This document shows, piece by piece, positions 27,220 to 35,564 of a DNA stretch of 64,000 nt (the stretch's first letter is position 1; every line of letters starts with the position of its first letter). Where the stretch lies: positions 1-64,000 of the forward strand of contig JABWBR010000006.1 of assembly GCA_013360405.1 (NCBI GenBank), given 5' to 3'. This DNA comes from Saprospiraceae bacterium (GTDB lineage Bacteria > Bacteroidota > Bacteroidia > Chitinophagales > Saprospiraceae). A program made the translations under genes and the position numbers. The notes under the pieces were generated by a model, which was not told the DNA's origin, did no database searches, and saw only the letters and a list, made by a program, of their open reading frames with translations.

Positions 27220-27743
27220 ACCATGTCCTCCAAAAAAGTGAGGGCTTGTGCTATCATTTCTTCGGGTGATTCCTGCCCCGAATCCAGGTCGTAATGGGGG
27301 CTGTCAAATGGTTCAAACTCCGCTTTTATGCGCCGGTACACTTCAAAATCGGCATCGGTATGCAGACGGGTTTTACTGGTGCGTTCCCTGATAATGGATT
27401 CCGCGGCCGTAACAACAAAAGCAACCATGGGTACTCCGGCAATAGCCGCCATTTCGACGTATGGCTGCCGAAGCTGTTTTTTATAAAATGTTGCGTCGAT
27501 CACTACACTGTGGTTTTTTAGCAACTCGGCTTTACATCTGCCTTTCAGCTCATTATAGACTTTTGCTTTTGTTACTTCGTCGTACACGCCCCGCAGTCCC
27601 ATATCTTCTCGCACCAGATCGCTGTTCAAGTGCCTGGCGCCCAAGGCATCGGCCAGTCGCTGCGCAAATGTCGTTTTGCCCGATCCCGGCAATCCCGCCA
27701 CCAGGATAAGCAGAGGGCGCTTATGTTTTGCAGTCGTTTTCAT
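27216..27743 (-). CDS. P-loop AAA/zeta-toxin-like kinase
   Basis: Small ATP-binding protein of 175 residues with a Walker A motif GLPGSGKTTF at about 16-25, then LNSDLVREDMG and SVVIDATFY, the pattern of polynucleotide/shikimate-kinase-like small-molecule kinases. It begins six bases after the P-type ATPase ends and overlaps the APH-fold gene by four bases, so the three form an operon. In other bacteria this domain is the C-terminal half of fused APH-AAA proteins, so the two probably act together. Substrate unknown. Confidence 0.85.
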   Translation of the reverse strand: MKTTAKHKRPLLILVAGLPGSGKTTFAQRLADALGARHLNSDLVREDMGLRGVYDEVTKAKVYNELKGRCKAELLKNHSVVIDATFYKKQLRQPYVEMAAIAGVPMVAFVVTAAESIIRERTSKTRLHTDADFEVYRRIKAEFEPFDSPHYDLDSGQESPEEMIAQALTFLEDMV

Positions 27744-27749
27744 CGGCTG

Positions 27750-30422
27750 TTATTGTATCCATTTAAGCCGCTTCAATACCTGAATAACCAACACAGGGGC
27801 AACTCCTGCTATGCCAACTACAATCCATTCATCCCAATGCAATGGATTTAGCTGCAGTACGCTACGGGTAACCGGAATGGCATAAGCCAAGGCAGTAAGG
27901 AAAATACATAAAGGTAGCGCCATCCAGATATAGCGGTTGCGCGTCACGCTGTTTCGCCAAAAGCCGTCTTCGAGAACAGGCATATTAAACACGTGCAACA
28001 ATTGAGCCAGGATAAGCGCATAAAATGTGATGTTATTGGCCGATGCGGCGTCAATACCCATATAATGTGTACCCCACAACAAGGCGCCCAACGCACTTAA
28101 GGTCATCACCGCAGCATAAACCCCGATAGTCTTCCATTGGGCCGGGGTTATCACGGCTTCCCGCTGCGAGCGGGGCGGCCTGCGCATCACGTGTTTGGAG
28201 GCTGGGTTTAGCCCCAGCGCAAGAGCCGGAAATACATCGGTAATCATGTTGAGAAACAGGATTTGCAAAGGCAGCAGGGGAGTGGCGAGATTGGCAAATG
28301 CCGCAATGGTTACGACAAGCAGCTCGCTCAGGTTGCACGACAGCAGGTAGATCACAAATTGCCGGATATTGTCGTAAATGACGCGCCCCTGTTTGATCGC
28401 CATCACGATAGCGGGGAACGAATCGTCCTGCAAAACGAGATCGGCGGCTTCTTTGGCGGCTTCAGAGCCCCGCTTACCCATCGCGATGCCTATATCGGCC
28501 TTTTTTAATGCCGGCGCGTCATTGACACCGTCGCCGGTCATGCCTACTACTTTGCCGGCAGACTGGAGCATATCGGCAAGTTCGAGCTTATCGGCTGGAG
28601 AAACACGGGCAAAAACGGAGGATTTGAGTAGCTTGTTGCGGGCGGATTTACTCATACTTGCCGCCTCACTGATGTTTTTTCCCTGCATGACTTCCACATC
28701 GCTGCGATGAACCAGCCCTGTTATTTGCGCTACCTGTCCCGCAATGGCCGGGTGATCGCCCGTTACCATCACTACGCGTATCCCCGCCTTCTTACAGGTG
28801 GCCAAAGCTTCCTTCACATCGGGCCGCGGCGGATCATAAAAAGCAATGAGCCCAAGGAAAATCAATTCATTGGGGATTTCGGATTTCGGATTTCGGATGG
28901 CAGAATCAACATTCTCTCCCTCTCTCCCTCTCTCCCTCTCTCCCTCCCCATATGCCAGCGCCAGCACCCGCAATCCCTCGGCAGAAATGGCATGCGTTTT
29001 GGCCAGCCAGTCGTGGGTTGGAAACAAATCAGCCACGCCATCGGGGGTCATCACCCGGTTGCAGCAAGCTAATACGGCTTCCGGAGCCCCTTTGGCACAT
29101 ATCAATACGGAATCTTTTCCTGACTGACCGTGCTGGGTAAGCATCAGCCGGGTTTCACTTTCAAAAGGTTTTTCGCTTATTCGGGGATAATCGAGGTGCA
29201 ATTGCGCGCGATTGACGCCATTTTTTTCAGACCATTCCAGCAGGGCAATTTCGAGGGGGTCGCCCGCATGTTGGCTATCTATGTGTGCAAGCTGGGCATT
29301 GTTGCATAAGGTAGCTACTTTCATCAACCAGGGATAGGCAGGGTGGGTATCCCGGTCGATGTCTTGTTGCTTTGAAAATCCTTCGGCTATCCATTGACTC
29401 ACGGCCAATTTATTTTCTGTGAGCGTACCTGTTTTATCGGTCAGGATTACGTCTACTTCCCCCAGCGTTTCTACGGCGCTAAGGCGTTTTACGATCACCT
29501 GATGCTTTGACAGTCGTAGCATCCCGCCGGCAAGCGCTATAGTGGCCACTACAGGCAACCCTTCGGGGATGGCGGCAATAGCCAGTGCAATGGCGGTTTC
29601 AACTACCAATAATAATGATTTGCCTTGTACCAGACCCGCCACCAATACCACTACCGCAGCCAGAAAAGCCAATAGAATAAGCTTTTTGCTAAGCAATTGG
29701 AGTTTTTTCTCCAGTGGTGTCACTTCCTTGTCGGCTGTTGCAGTCAGCCGTACAATCTCCCCCAATTCCGTAGCTGCGCCGGTAGTCACCACAAGAACCC
29801 GGGCATTACCATGCACAACCGTAGTACCCCTAAATACCATATTGGTGCGTTCGGCCAATACGGCTTCTTTTTCTATCGTCTCGGTGTGTTTGGTCACGGG
29901 CAGGCTTTCACCGGTGAGCAATGCTTCAGATACTTGCAGTTCTTCTTTGGCCACTACCCGGGCATCGGCAGCTACCAGGTCGCCGGCCTCCACAAAGAGC
30001 AAATCGCCGGGCACAATCTGATCGGCAGTCAATTTAATCATCGTGCCGTCTCTCCACACATTGGCATGGGTTTGCGCCAGGCGTCGCAGGGCTTCCATGG
30101 AACGCTGGGCCTGCCTCTCCATAAAAAAGCCGATGAACACGTTCAATAAAATGACAACACCAATGGCAATGCCTTCTAGCCATTCTCCAAAAAAAAGAGA
30201 AAGCGCTACGGCAACTACCAATACCCCTGCAAGTGGACTAAGAAATTGGCGCAACAGCATATGCGCCCAGGATTCAGATTTGTAGTGTTGGAGTGCATTG
30301 GGGCCAAATCGCTGCAGCCTGACGGCTGCTTCCTCACTGCTGAGCCCGGTTTTGGCGTCGGCGGCCAGTTGCCGCTCCAACTCCGCAATGCTGCACAGAT
30401 AAGCACCCTGCCCTGGTATCAT
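27750..30422 (-). CDS. Cation-transporting P-type ATPase (P2, calcium-type)
   Basis: Membrane ATPase of 890 residues. The N-terminal cation-ATPase domain is followed by the actuator domain (LTGESLPVTKHTE), the phosphorylation motif DKTGTLTENK with the aspartate near residue 330, the hinge motif MTGDGVNDAPALKKADIGIAMG, and a C-terminal Cation_ATPase_C domain. The arrangement is that of P2A/P2-type Ca2+ or Mn2+ pumps. Between about residues 490 and 520, in the N-to-P linker, there is an odd insert rich in Gly-Glu-Arg followed by AIRNPKSEIPNE, encoded by short tandem DNA repeats. First gene of an operon with the two small kinases. Confidence 0.92.
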   Translation of the reverse strand: MIPGQGAYLCSIAELERQLAADAKTGLSSEEAAVRLQRFGPNALQHYKSESWAHMLLRQFLSPLAGVLVVAVALSLFFGEWLEGIAIGVVILLNVFIGFFMERQAQRSMEALRRLAQTHANVWRDGTMIKLTADQIVPGDLLFVEAGDLVAADARVVAKEELQVSEALLTGESLPVTKHTETIEKEAVLAERTNMVFRGTTVVHGNARVLVVTTGAATELGEIVRLTATADKEVTPLEKKLQLLSKKLILLAFLAAVVVLVAGLVQGKSLLLVVETAIALAIAAIPEGLPVVATIALAGGMLRLSKHQVIVKRLSAVETLGEVDVILTDKTGTLTENKLAVSQWIAEGFSKQQDIDRDTHPAYPWLMKVATLCNNAQLAHIDSQHAGDPLEIALLEWSEKNGVNRAQLHLDYPRISEKPFESETRLMLTQHGQSGKDSVLICAKGAPEAVLACCNRVMTPDGVADLFPTHDWLAKTHAISAEGLRVLALAYGEGERERGREGENVDSAIRNPKSEIPNELIFLGLIAFYDPPRPDVKEALATCKKAGIRVVMVTGDHPAIAGQVAQITGLVHRSDVEVMQGKNISEAASMSKSARNKLLKSSVFARVSPADKLELADMLQSAGKVVGMTGDGVNDAPALKKADIGIAMGKRGSEAAKEAADLVLQDDSFPAIVMAIKQGRVIYDNIRQFVIYLLSCNLSELLVVTIAAFANLATPLLPLQILFLNMITDVFPALALGLNPASKHVMRRPPRSQREAVITPAQWKTIGVYAAVMTLSALGALLWGTHYMGIDAASANNITFYALILAQLLHVFNMPVLEDGFWRNSVTRNRYIWMALPLCIFLTALAYAIPVTRSVLQLNPLHWDEWIVVGIAGVAPVLVIQVLKRLKWIQ
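28874..28949. repeat. In-frame 7-bp and 8-bp tandem repeats inside the P-type ATPase gene
   Basis: Three exact GGATTTC units and a partial fourth occupy 28874-28900. About four units of CTCTCCCT occupy 28914-28949. Both unit lengths are not multiples of three, so changes in copy number would shift the reading frame. Read on the minus strand they encode the insert described for the ATPase. Confidence 0.8.
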
Positions 30423-30432
30423 TATGAATTGC

Positions 30433-30451
30433 TACTTGTTCTATACAAGTA
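30433..30451. promoter_or_regulatory. Palindrome 11 bases upstream of the P-type ATPase start
   Basis: TACTTGT (30433-30439) and ACAAGTA (30445-30451) are perfect inverted repeats with a five-base spacer, directly upstream of the ATG at 30422. This could be an operator or a mRNA leader hairpin. Seen directly; the role is inferred. Confidence 0.4.
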
Positions 30452-30523
30452 TAAGCCCGCAACGCCAATGATGGGGTGATTTTTATCAAAAAAAAAGGTT
30501 AATTATTCCTTAATGGAATGCGG

Positions 30524-30665
30524 CGTAAATAAGTTACCTGAATTCGGCGAGGCTATTTTTTCACCAGGCAAGGCGCGAGAAGTGAGCTTAGCCTAAGCTA
30601 AGTGATCGACGAAGCAACGAAGCCTGATGGAAAAAGAGACCGCCTAAACAGGTAACTTATTTGCG
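30524..30665. mobile_element. Small inverted-repeat element (MITE/REP-like), 142 bp
   Basis: The 17-base terminal repeats CGTAAATAAGTTACCTG (30524-30540) and CAGGTAACTTATTTGCG (30649-30665, inverted) match at 16 of 17 positions. Internal sequence continues the symmetry: TTTTTTCACCAGGC against GCCTGATGGAAAAA, and a central AGCTTAG-C-CTAAGCT. No open reading frame is inside. It lies between the E2 gene 3' end and the ATPase promoter region. No target-site duplication is clear. Confidence 0.6.
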
Positions 30666-30673
30666 ACACGTTC

Positions 30674-31993
30674 CTATACGGGCATATTGCTATCAAACGC
30701 TTCGAGGTAATCGCCCACCTTCCGAAGGAAAGAGCCTCCCAGGAAGCCATCCACAATGCGGTGGTCGTACGATAGCGACAGAAACATCATGTGCCGCACG
30801 GCAATCAGGTCGCCGTATTCGGTCTCCACTACAGCCGGTTTTTTGCGAATAGCGCCAATAGCCATAATGGCCACCTGTGGCTGGTTGATAATCGGTGTGC
30901 CCATCACATTGCCAAAAGTCCCCACGTTAGTCAATGTGAAGGTGCCATCCTGAATTTCATCGGGTTTTAGCTGGTTGTTACGGGCGCGGTTGGCTAATTC
31001 GTTTACCTGCTTGGTAAGTCCCAGCAAATTGAGTTGGTCGGCGTTTTTGATCACCGGCACGATGAGGTTGCCGCTGGGCAGCGCGGTAGCCATACCAATG
31101 TTGATGTATTTTTTGCGGATAATGCGAGTGCCGTCCAGCGAAATATTGATATTAGGGTAATCGCGAATAGCCTTCACAACGGCTTCGATAAAAATAGGTG
31201 TGTAGGTGATATTTTCGCCGTATTTATCGAGAAATGCCTTTTTGTTTTTTTCGCGCCACTTCACCATGTTTGTCACATCAACTTCAACAAAAGAAGTTAC
31301 GTGCGGCGAAGTATGTTTGGACATCACCATGTGGTCGGCGATGAGTTTGCGCATGCGGTCCATTTCCACAATTTCCACTTCGCCGCTTATGCTCACTGCA
31401 GGAGCCGCTTTGGGTGCGGAGGGTTGTGGCGTTTGCGGGATTTGGGGTTGGGCCGGAGCAGCCGGGGCGGCGCTGCGGTTTTGCACGTATTCCAGTATAT
31501 CCTTTTTCGTTACCCGGCCTTGCGCGCCGCTACCGGCGATATGGTCGAGTTCCGACATGCCGATCTGTTCTTTTTGAGCGATGGTGCGCACCAGCGGAGA
31601 GTAAAAACGGCCGGAAGTAGAAGATACTTTTTCTACGGGGGCAGTTACGGTTACCTGGGCCGGTGTTTGTGTGGCGCCGTTGCCATTAGAAGAAGGCGCC
31701 GGCGCAGCTGCGGGCGTTTCGGCAACACTTGGCGTGGGCTTGACAGCTTCTCCTTCGGTGGCAATCACGGCAATGACTTTGCCTATCGGTACCACGTCGT
31801 TTTCTTTAAAGAAAAGCTGGGCGATGGTCCCGCTTACAGGCGAAGGCACTTCTGAGTCTACCTTGTCGGTAGCAATTTCAAGTATAGTCTCATCGGCTTC
31901 AACTCGGTCGCCTACCTGTTTGACCCACCTCAGAATGGTGGCTTCCATTATACTTTCGCCCATTTTGGGCATGATAAGTTCCACTTGCGCCAT
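30674..31993 (-). CDS. 2-oxoacid dehydrogenase E2 component (dihydrolipoyl acyltransferase)
   Basis: Cytosolic acyltransferase core of a pyruvate, 2-oxoglutarate or branched-chain 2-oxoacid dehydrogenase complex, 439 residues. The lipoyl domain at 1-80 carries the lipoylated Lys44 in EIATDKVDSE. An Ala/Pro/Thr-rich linker follows, then a peripheral-subunit-binding domain (about 125-165, GSGAQGRVTKKDIL), a second linker and the catalytic domain, ending with the active-site motif SYDHRIVDGFLGG. The single lipoyl domain plus the EXXXADHM-type sequence are typical of the branched-chain or alpha-ketoacid type in Bacteroidota. No E1 or E3 gene is adjacent, so substrate class is not certain. Confidence 0.92.
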   Translation of the reverse strand: MAQVELIMPKMGESIMEATILRWVKQVGDRVEADETILEIATDKVDSEVPSPVSGTIAQLFFKENDVVPIGKVIAVIATEGEAVKPTPSVAETPAAAPAPSSNGNGATQTPAQVTVTAPVEKVSSTSGRFYSPLVRTIAQKEQIGMSELDHIAGSGAQGRVTKKDILEYVQNRSAAPAAPAQPQIPQTPQPSAPKAAPAVSISGEVEIVEMDRMRKLIADHMVMSKHTSPHVTSFVEVDVTNMVKWREKNKKAFLDKYGENITYTPIFIEAVVKAIRDYPNINISLDGTRIIRKKYINIGMATALPSGNLIVPVIKNADQLNLLGLTKQVNELANRARNNQLKPDEIQDGTFTLTNVGTFGNVMGTPIINQPQVAIMAIGAIRKKPAVVETEYGDLIAVRHMMFLSLSYDHRIVDGFLGGSFLRKVGDYLEAFDSNMPV

Positions 31994-32033
31994 AACTCGA
32001 TTGTTAACTTGGTATTGATCAGGTTAGTTGCCG

Positions 32034-32041
32034 CAAATTTA
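32034..32041 (-). promoter_or_regulatory. Candidate -7 element of the E2 gene
   Basis: Minus strand TAAATTTG, an exact TANNTTTG match, 40 bases before the start codon. No TTG occurs at 19-base spacing. Confidence 0.35.
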
Positions 32042-32082
32042 GGGCAAAAATGCGAGTATATCGGTACTCTTTGAAAGAAACA

Positions 32083-32119
32083 TACGGTAGGGGTCGGGTT
32101 CACCCCGACCCCTACCGTA
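32083..32119. terminator. Perfect 16-bp hairpin containing the OmpA-gene stop codon
   Basis: Stem 32083-32098 pairs without mismatch with 32104-32119 around a five-base loop (core GGTAGGGGTCGGG). The TAG stop of the gene ending at 32112 lies in the right arm. Like the hairpin at 15282 it has GTAG/CTAC near its outer ends. No T tract follows, so it may be a repeat element as much as a terminator. Confidence 0.65.
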
Positions 32120-34079
32120 CGATAACAAACTCGGTTCGACGGTTGTTTTGCCGCCCTTCGGGCGTATCGTTGGTATCGATAGGCTGGCTTTCGCCAAATC
32201 CTAAGTAACTGAGCCGGGTAGTATCAATGCCGTTGTCCACCAGAAAATTGAATACCGCTTTGGCCCTGTTTTCCGACAGCACGAGGTTGCTATCAGTTTC
32301 ACCCTGGTTGTCGGTATGCCCTTGTATGCGAATCTTTAGTGCAGGGTGGTCTTCCAATAACTTTTTGAGCCGGTTTAACTCGGCAATAGACTCAGGCCGC
32401 AGGGCTGCTGAGCCGCTTTGAAAAAATACATTGCGCAAAATAACGGGTTTATTGCCGGGCAATTCCCCTTCTGTCTGACTAACTTCCGGAATGGGCGTCA
32501 GTCCGATTTCTATGGTAAACGGCTTATCAAAGCTGGTTGCCTCTGACAAGGCAAAGTGCTCGGAATGAAACAAATACCCCTCTTTTGATACATTAAGTGC
32601 GTAATTATGCCCGGCGGGCAGACAAATCAAAAATTCACCATTGGAACTGGAAGCGATTTCGCGCAATTTGGTTGCAGATTGCACATCAAACACTTCTACC
32701 CTGGCTTCCAGGCGCCGGCGACTATCATTGTCAAAAACGATAGCTTTGGCGTAGGTTACCGGTCCCGGCCTCGCAGCCAACGGCATTTCAAAGGTATAAA
32801 TATCCAGATTGTAACGCCGGCCAGGCACAGTAGATTGGTCGCTGGCGTAATAAGCGGTGCGGCCGTCGGTACTTACTACCAGGGCGCCTTCGTCAGCGTG
32901 GGTATTAATGGGGTACCCAAGGTTTTTGGGTTGACTCCATTGGCCGTCTTCGTCAATTTTCGAAAAAAACAAATCGGCGCCCCCCATGCCGGGGTGGCCG
33001 TTGGACATAAAATACAAGGTATGGCCATCGGGGTGAAAAAACGGCGCTTGTTCGTTGTCGGGGGTATTTACCGGAGCGCCCAGGTTGACAGGGTTGCTCC
33101 ACTGGCCGTCGCTGTCTTGTTTGCTCATCCAGATATCGCGACCACCGAGGCCTCCGGGGCGTTCGCTGGAGAAAAACAGGGTTTGGCCGTCGGCAGCCAG
33201 GCAGGGTTGCGAATCCCATGCCGACGAATTGACGGGCGCTCCCAAGTTGACGGGTTTTGTCCAACGCGCCTGCCGCACCTCTGCCATATAAATATCGTAA
33301 TTGCCCAACCCTACCGCTCCATAATCCGCAGCATACACCAACATGCGGCCATCGGCAGAGATTTGCTGGGCGCCTTCGTCCTTCCGCGTATTCAGGGCGG
33401 CAATGGGGCGGCCTTTGCGCCACCCGCCCTTGTCGCGGTGACTCACGTAGAAATCCTCCTGCCCATCGGCATTGACGGTATACACCAGATTGTCGCCATC
33501 GGCAGTAAGCGAGGGCAAATACTCGAGCGCCGGTGTATTAATACTGTCGCTTAGGCGTTGCGGGGCAAAAATTTCCGGGTTTTTGACGGCTTCCCGCGAA
33601 AAAAGCGCATTAGCTATTTCGCGGGTAACTTCCCGGCGTTGCGCGGGTTTAAGTTTGTCATTTATTGCGTATTCTTCAAAATGAGCAATAGCCTCGTCGT
33701 ATTTTTTCTGCATCTGTTCGGCACGGCCCAAATCAAAAATACCCCTCCAATAATAATTTCGGTCGAGGTTGACGGCTTGCTCAAAGTCGGCTTCAGCAGC
33801 AGCGTAATTGCGCAAATCCAGGTAGGCATTTGCCCGCAACAACCAGGCATCAACGAGTTTGGGTTTTGACTTGAGCAATTTATCGAGCACCTCTATAGCC
33901 AACTCGTAGCGCTGCATGCGGTAGTGCGTCAAGGCCTCAGCGTATTGCGCCTTGGCTTTGCCTTTTACTTTATCGGCTGTCAGTTCATCCTGGGCTATTG
34001 CCTGAGAAGGGTGGCATAGTATTCCAATAGCGATAAATAGCACAAGCCATATTATCTTTTGCCCGAATTTGCTAAACAT
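32112..34079 (-). CDS. TPR / PD40 / OmpA-family envelope protein (second copy)
   Basis: Envelope protein of 655 residues with the same domain order as the 707-2692 gene. Signal peptide to about residue 29 (LVLFIAIGILCHPSQAIA). TPR units lie at about 35-165. Five PD40 blades follow, with FFSSERPGGLGGRDIWMSK and FMSNGHPGMGGADLFFSK as clear examples. A carboxypeptidase-regulatory-like domain comes next, then a canonical OmpA domain: IQGHTDNQGETDSNLVLSEN carries the peptidoglycan-binding Asp, and RAKAVFNFL the Arg. Ends NNRRTEFVIVR. Domain conservation is closer to the textbook OmpA motif than in the first copy. Stop lies in a hairpin. Confidence 0.87.
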   Translation of the reverse strand: MFSKFGQKIIWLVLFIAIGILCHPSQAIAQDELTADKVKGKAKAQYAEALTHYRMQRYELAIEVLDKLLKSKPKLVDAWLLRANAYLDLRNYAAAEADFEQAVNLDRNYYWRGIFDLGRAEQMQKKYDEAIAHFEEYAINDKLKPAQRREVTREIANALFSREAVKNPEIFAPQRLSDSINTPALEYLPSLTADGDNLVYTVNADGQEDFYVSHRDKGGWRKGRPIAALNTRKDEGAQQISADGRMLVYAADYGAVGLGNYDIYMAEVRQARWTKPVNLGAPVNSSAWDSQPCLAADGQTLFFSSERPGGLGGRDIWMSKQDSDGQWSNPVNLGAPVNTPDNEQAPFFHPDGHTLYFMSNGHPGMGGADLFFSKIDEDGQWSQPKNLGYPINTHADEGALVVSTDGRTAYYASDQSTVPGRRYNLDIYTFEMPLAARPGPVTYAKAIVFDNDSRRRLEARVEVFDVQSATKLREIASSSNGEFLICLPAGHNYALNVSKEGYLFHSEHFALSEATSFDKPFTIEIGLTPIPEVSQTEGELPGNKPVILRNVFFQSGSAALRPESIAELNRLKKLLEDHPALKIRIQGHTDNQGETDSNLVLSENRAKAVFNFLVDNGIDTTRLSYLGFGESQPIDTNDTPEGRQNNRRTEFVIVR

Positions 34080-34104
34080 AATTATCTGTATTATTATTAT
34101 TTTA

Positions 34105-34112
34105 CAAACGTA
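34105..34112 (-). promoter_or_regulatory. Candidate -7 element of the second OmpA-family gene
   Basis: Minus strand TACGTTTG, an exact TANNTTTG match, 25 bases upstream of the start. No TTG at the usual spacing. Confidence 0.35.
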
Positions 34113-34173
34113 CTAAACAAGCGCCGTGGTCTACATACCTCGTCTGCAATAATAATAAACATTCACGCTACTT

Positions 34174-35511
34174 ATGCTGCAACAAGTACATTCTCCTTCT
34201 GTATGTGTAATCGGCGCGGGGTGCTCCGGCATCACCACCGTCAAAAATTTGCTACAGGCCGGCCTTACCCAAGTGGTTTGTTATGATCAGAATAGTGATG
34301 TGGGTGGCAATTGGATATATTCGGAAAGCGAATCCCACTCAAGCGTATGCGAAACCACGCATATCATCAGCAGCAAAAAGATGTCGGAATACATGGATTT
34401 CCCCATGCCCGACCATTACGCCGATTATCCTTCGCACGAAGAAGTGCTGGCTTATTTTAGAAGTTATGCAACCCACTTCGGCCTTTATCCCTACATCCGC
34501 TTTCACACCAAAGTGGAAAAAGCAGAGAAAATTGACGGCAATCGGTGGCGACTGCATTTGAGTACCGGCGAGGTGGCCGAATTCGACTATCTTTTTATTG
34601 CCAACGGCCACCACAACGTACCGCGCTGGCCCGATCTTCCCGGACAATTTACCGGCCATTATATTCATGCGCATAGTTACAAGACCAGCAATCCCTTTGC
34701 CGGCCGGCGTGTGCTGGTGATCGGGGCCGGTAATTCGGGTTGTGATTGCGCCGTGGAGACAAGTCGCGTGGCAGATTTTGTTGCGATAAGTATGCGTCGC
34801 GCGCATTATATCGTGCCTAAATTCTTTTTTGGAAAACCAACAGATACCTACAATGCCAATATACTTTGGCTACCGGAAAGCCTGATCAATTGGATCAGAA
34901 AACTGGCGCTTCGTCTCAATGTAGGCAGATACAGGGATTACGGCCTTCAGGAACCCGATTTTCCGATTATTAAAGACCATCCCACCATGAATTCCGAACT
35001 GCTCTACAAAATTCGGCATGGCAAAGTGCACCCCCGCCGGGGCATCGTCAAAATCGAGGGCAAAACCGTCACTTTTGCCGATGGCATTTCGGAAGATTAC
35101 GACGCCATCATTGCCGCCACCGGCTACAAAATCGCATTGCCTTTTTTTGATAAAAATTTCCTCGACTACGAAGAGGCTTACCGGGTACCGCTTTACCTGC
35201 GCATGTTTCACCCCGATCATCCTACGCTGATTTTTATCGGACTTTTCCAGCCCCAGGGCGCTATTTGGCCAATTAGCGACTACCAGGCTAAATTAGCGGC
35301 CAATTATGTCATGGAGCGCTGGCAATTGCCCGCCAATGTGCGCGAATTGGCTGAAAAAGACAGCGACTATATCGATCAAGCATTCTTAAAGCAGCATCGC
35401 CATGCTATTGAAGTGCACTTCGATCCGTTTTTGAAGCAACTGGCCCGGCAAATACCCGCCGGCGCCCCACAATGGAATAAACAGGTTGTCGCCGCTGAGC
35501 GCACTACTTAG
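34174..35511 (+). CDS. Flavin-containing monooxygenase-like (FMO) FAD/NADPH enzyme
   Basis: Flavoprotein monooxygenase of 445 residues. FAD-binding GxGxxG is VCVIGAGCSGITTVKN (residues 9-24), the NADPH-binding motif is VLVIGAGNSGCDCAVE (about 180-195), and the FMO-type AIIAATGYK near 315 corresponds to the FATGY motif. It is closer to FMOs than to Baeyer-Villiger enzymes because the BVMO fingerprint FxGxxxHxxxWP is not evident, although VPRWPDLPGQFTGHYIHAH is similar to the FMO FxGxxxHS motif. It oxygenates soft N or S nucleophiles or ketones; the substrate is unknown. Stands alone between two genes of other function. Confidence 0.88.
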   Translation: MLQQVHSPSVCVIGAGCSGITTVKNLLQAGLTQVVCYDQNSDVGGNWIYSESESHSSVCETTHIISSKKMSEYMDFPMPDHYADYPSHEEVLAYFRSYATHFGLYPYIRFHTKVEKAEKIDGNRWRLHLSTGEVAEFDYLFIANGHHNVPRWPDLPGQFTGHYIHAHSYKTSNPFAGRRVLVIGAGNSGCDCAVETSRVADFVAISMRRAHYIVPKFFFGKPTDTYNANILWLPESLINWIRKLALRLNVGRYRDYGLQEPDFPIIKDHPTMNSELLYKIRHGKVHPRRGIVKIEGKTVTFADGISEDYDAIIAATGYKIALPFFDKNFLDYEEAYRVPLYLRMFHPDHPTLIFIGLFQPQGAIWPISDYQAKLAANYVMERWQLPANVRELAEKDSDYIDQAFLKQHRHAIEVHFDPFLKQLARQIPAGAPQWNKQVVAAERTT

Positions 35512-35540
35512 CCGAAAATCGCTATATTACCTCCGCATTT

Positions 35541-35548
35541 TAAATTTG
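35541..35548 (+). promoter_or_regulatory. Candidate -7 element
   Basis: TAAATTTG, an exact TANNTTTG match, 17 bases upstream of the start of the 111-residue gene. No TTG at 19-base spacing. Confidence 0.3.
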
Positions 35549-35564
35549 CTACAAAACATTTTTT

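Noticed and set aside
30433-30451. Considering the upstream palindrome as a riboswitch
   Set aside because: It is only a short 7-bp stem with no conserved aptamer pattern; described merely as an operator or leader hairpin.
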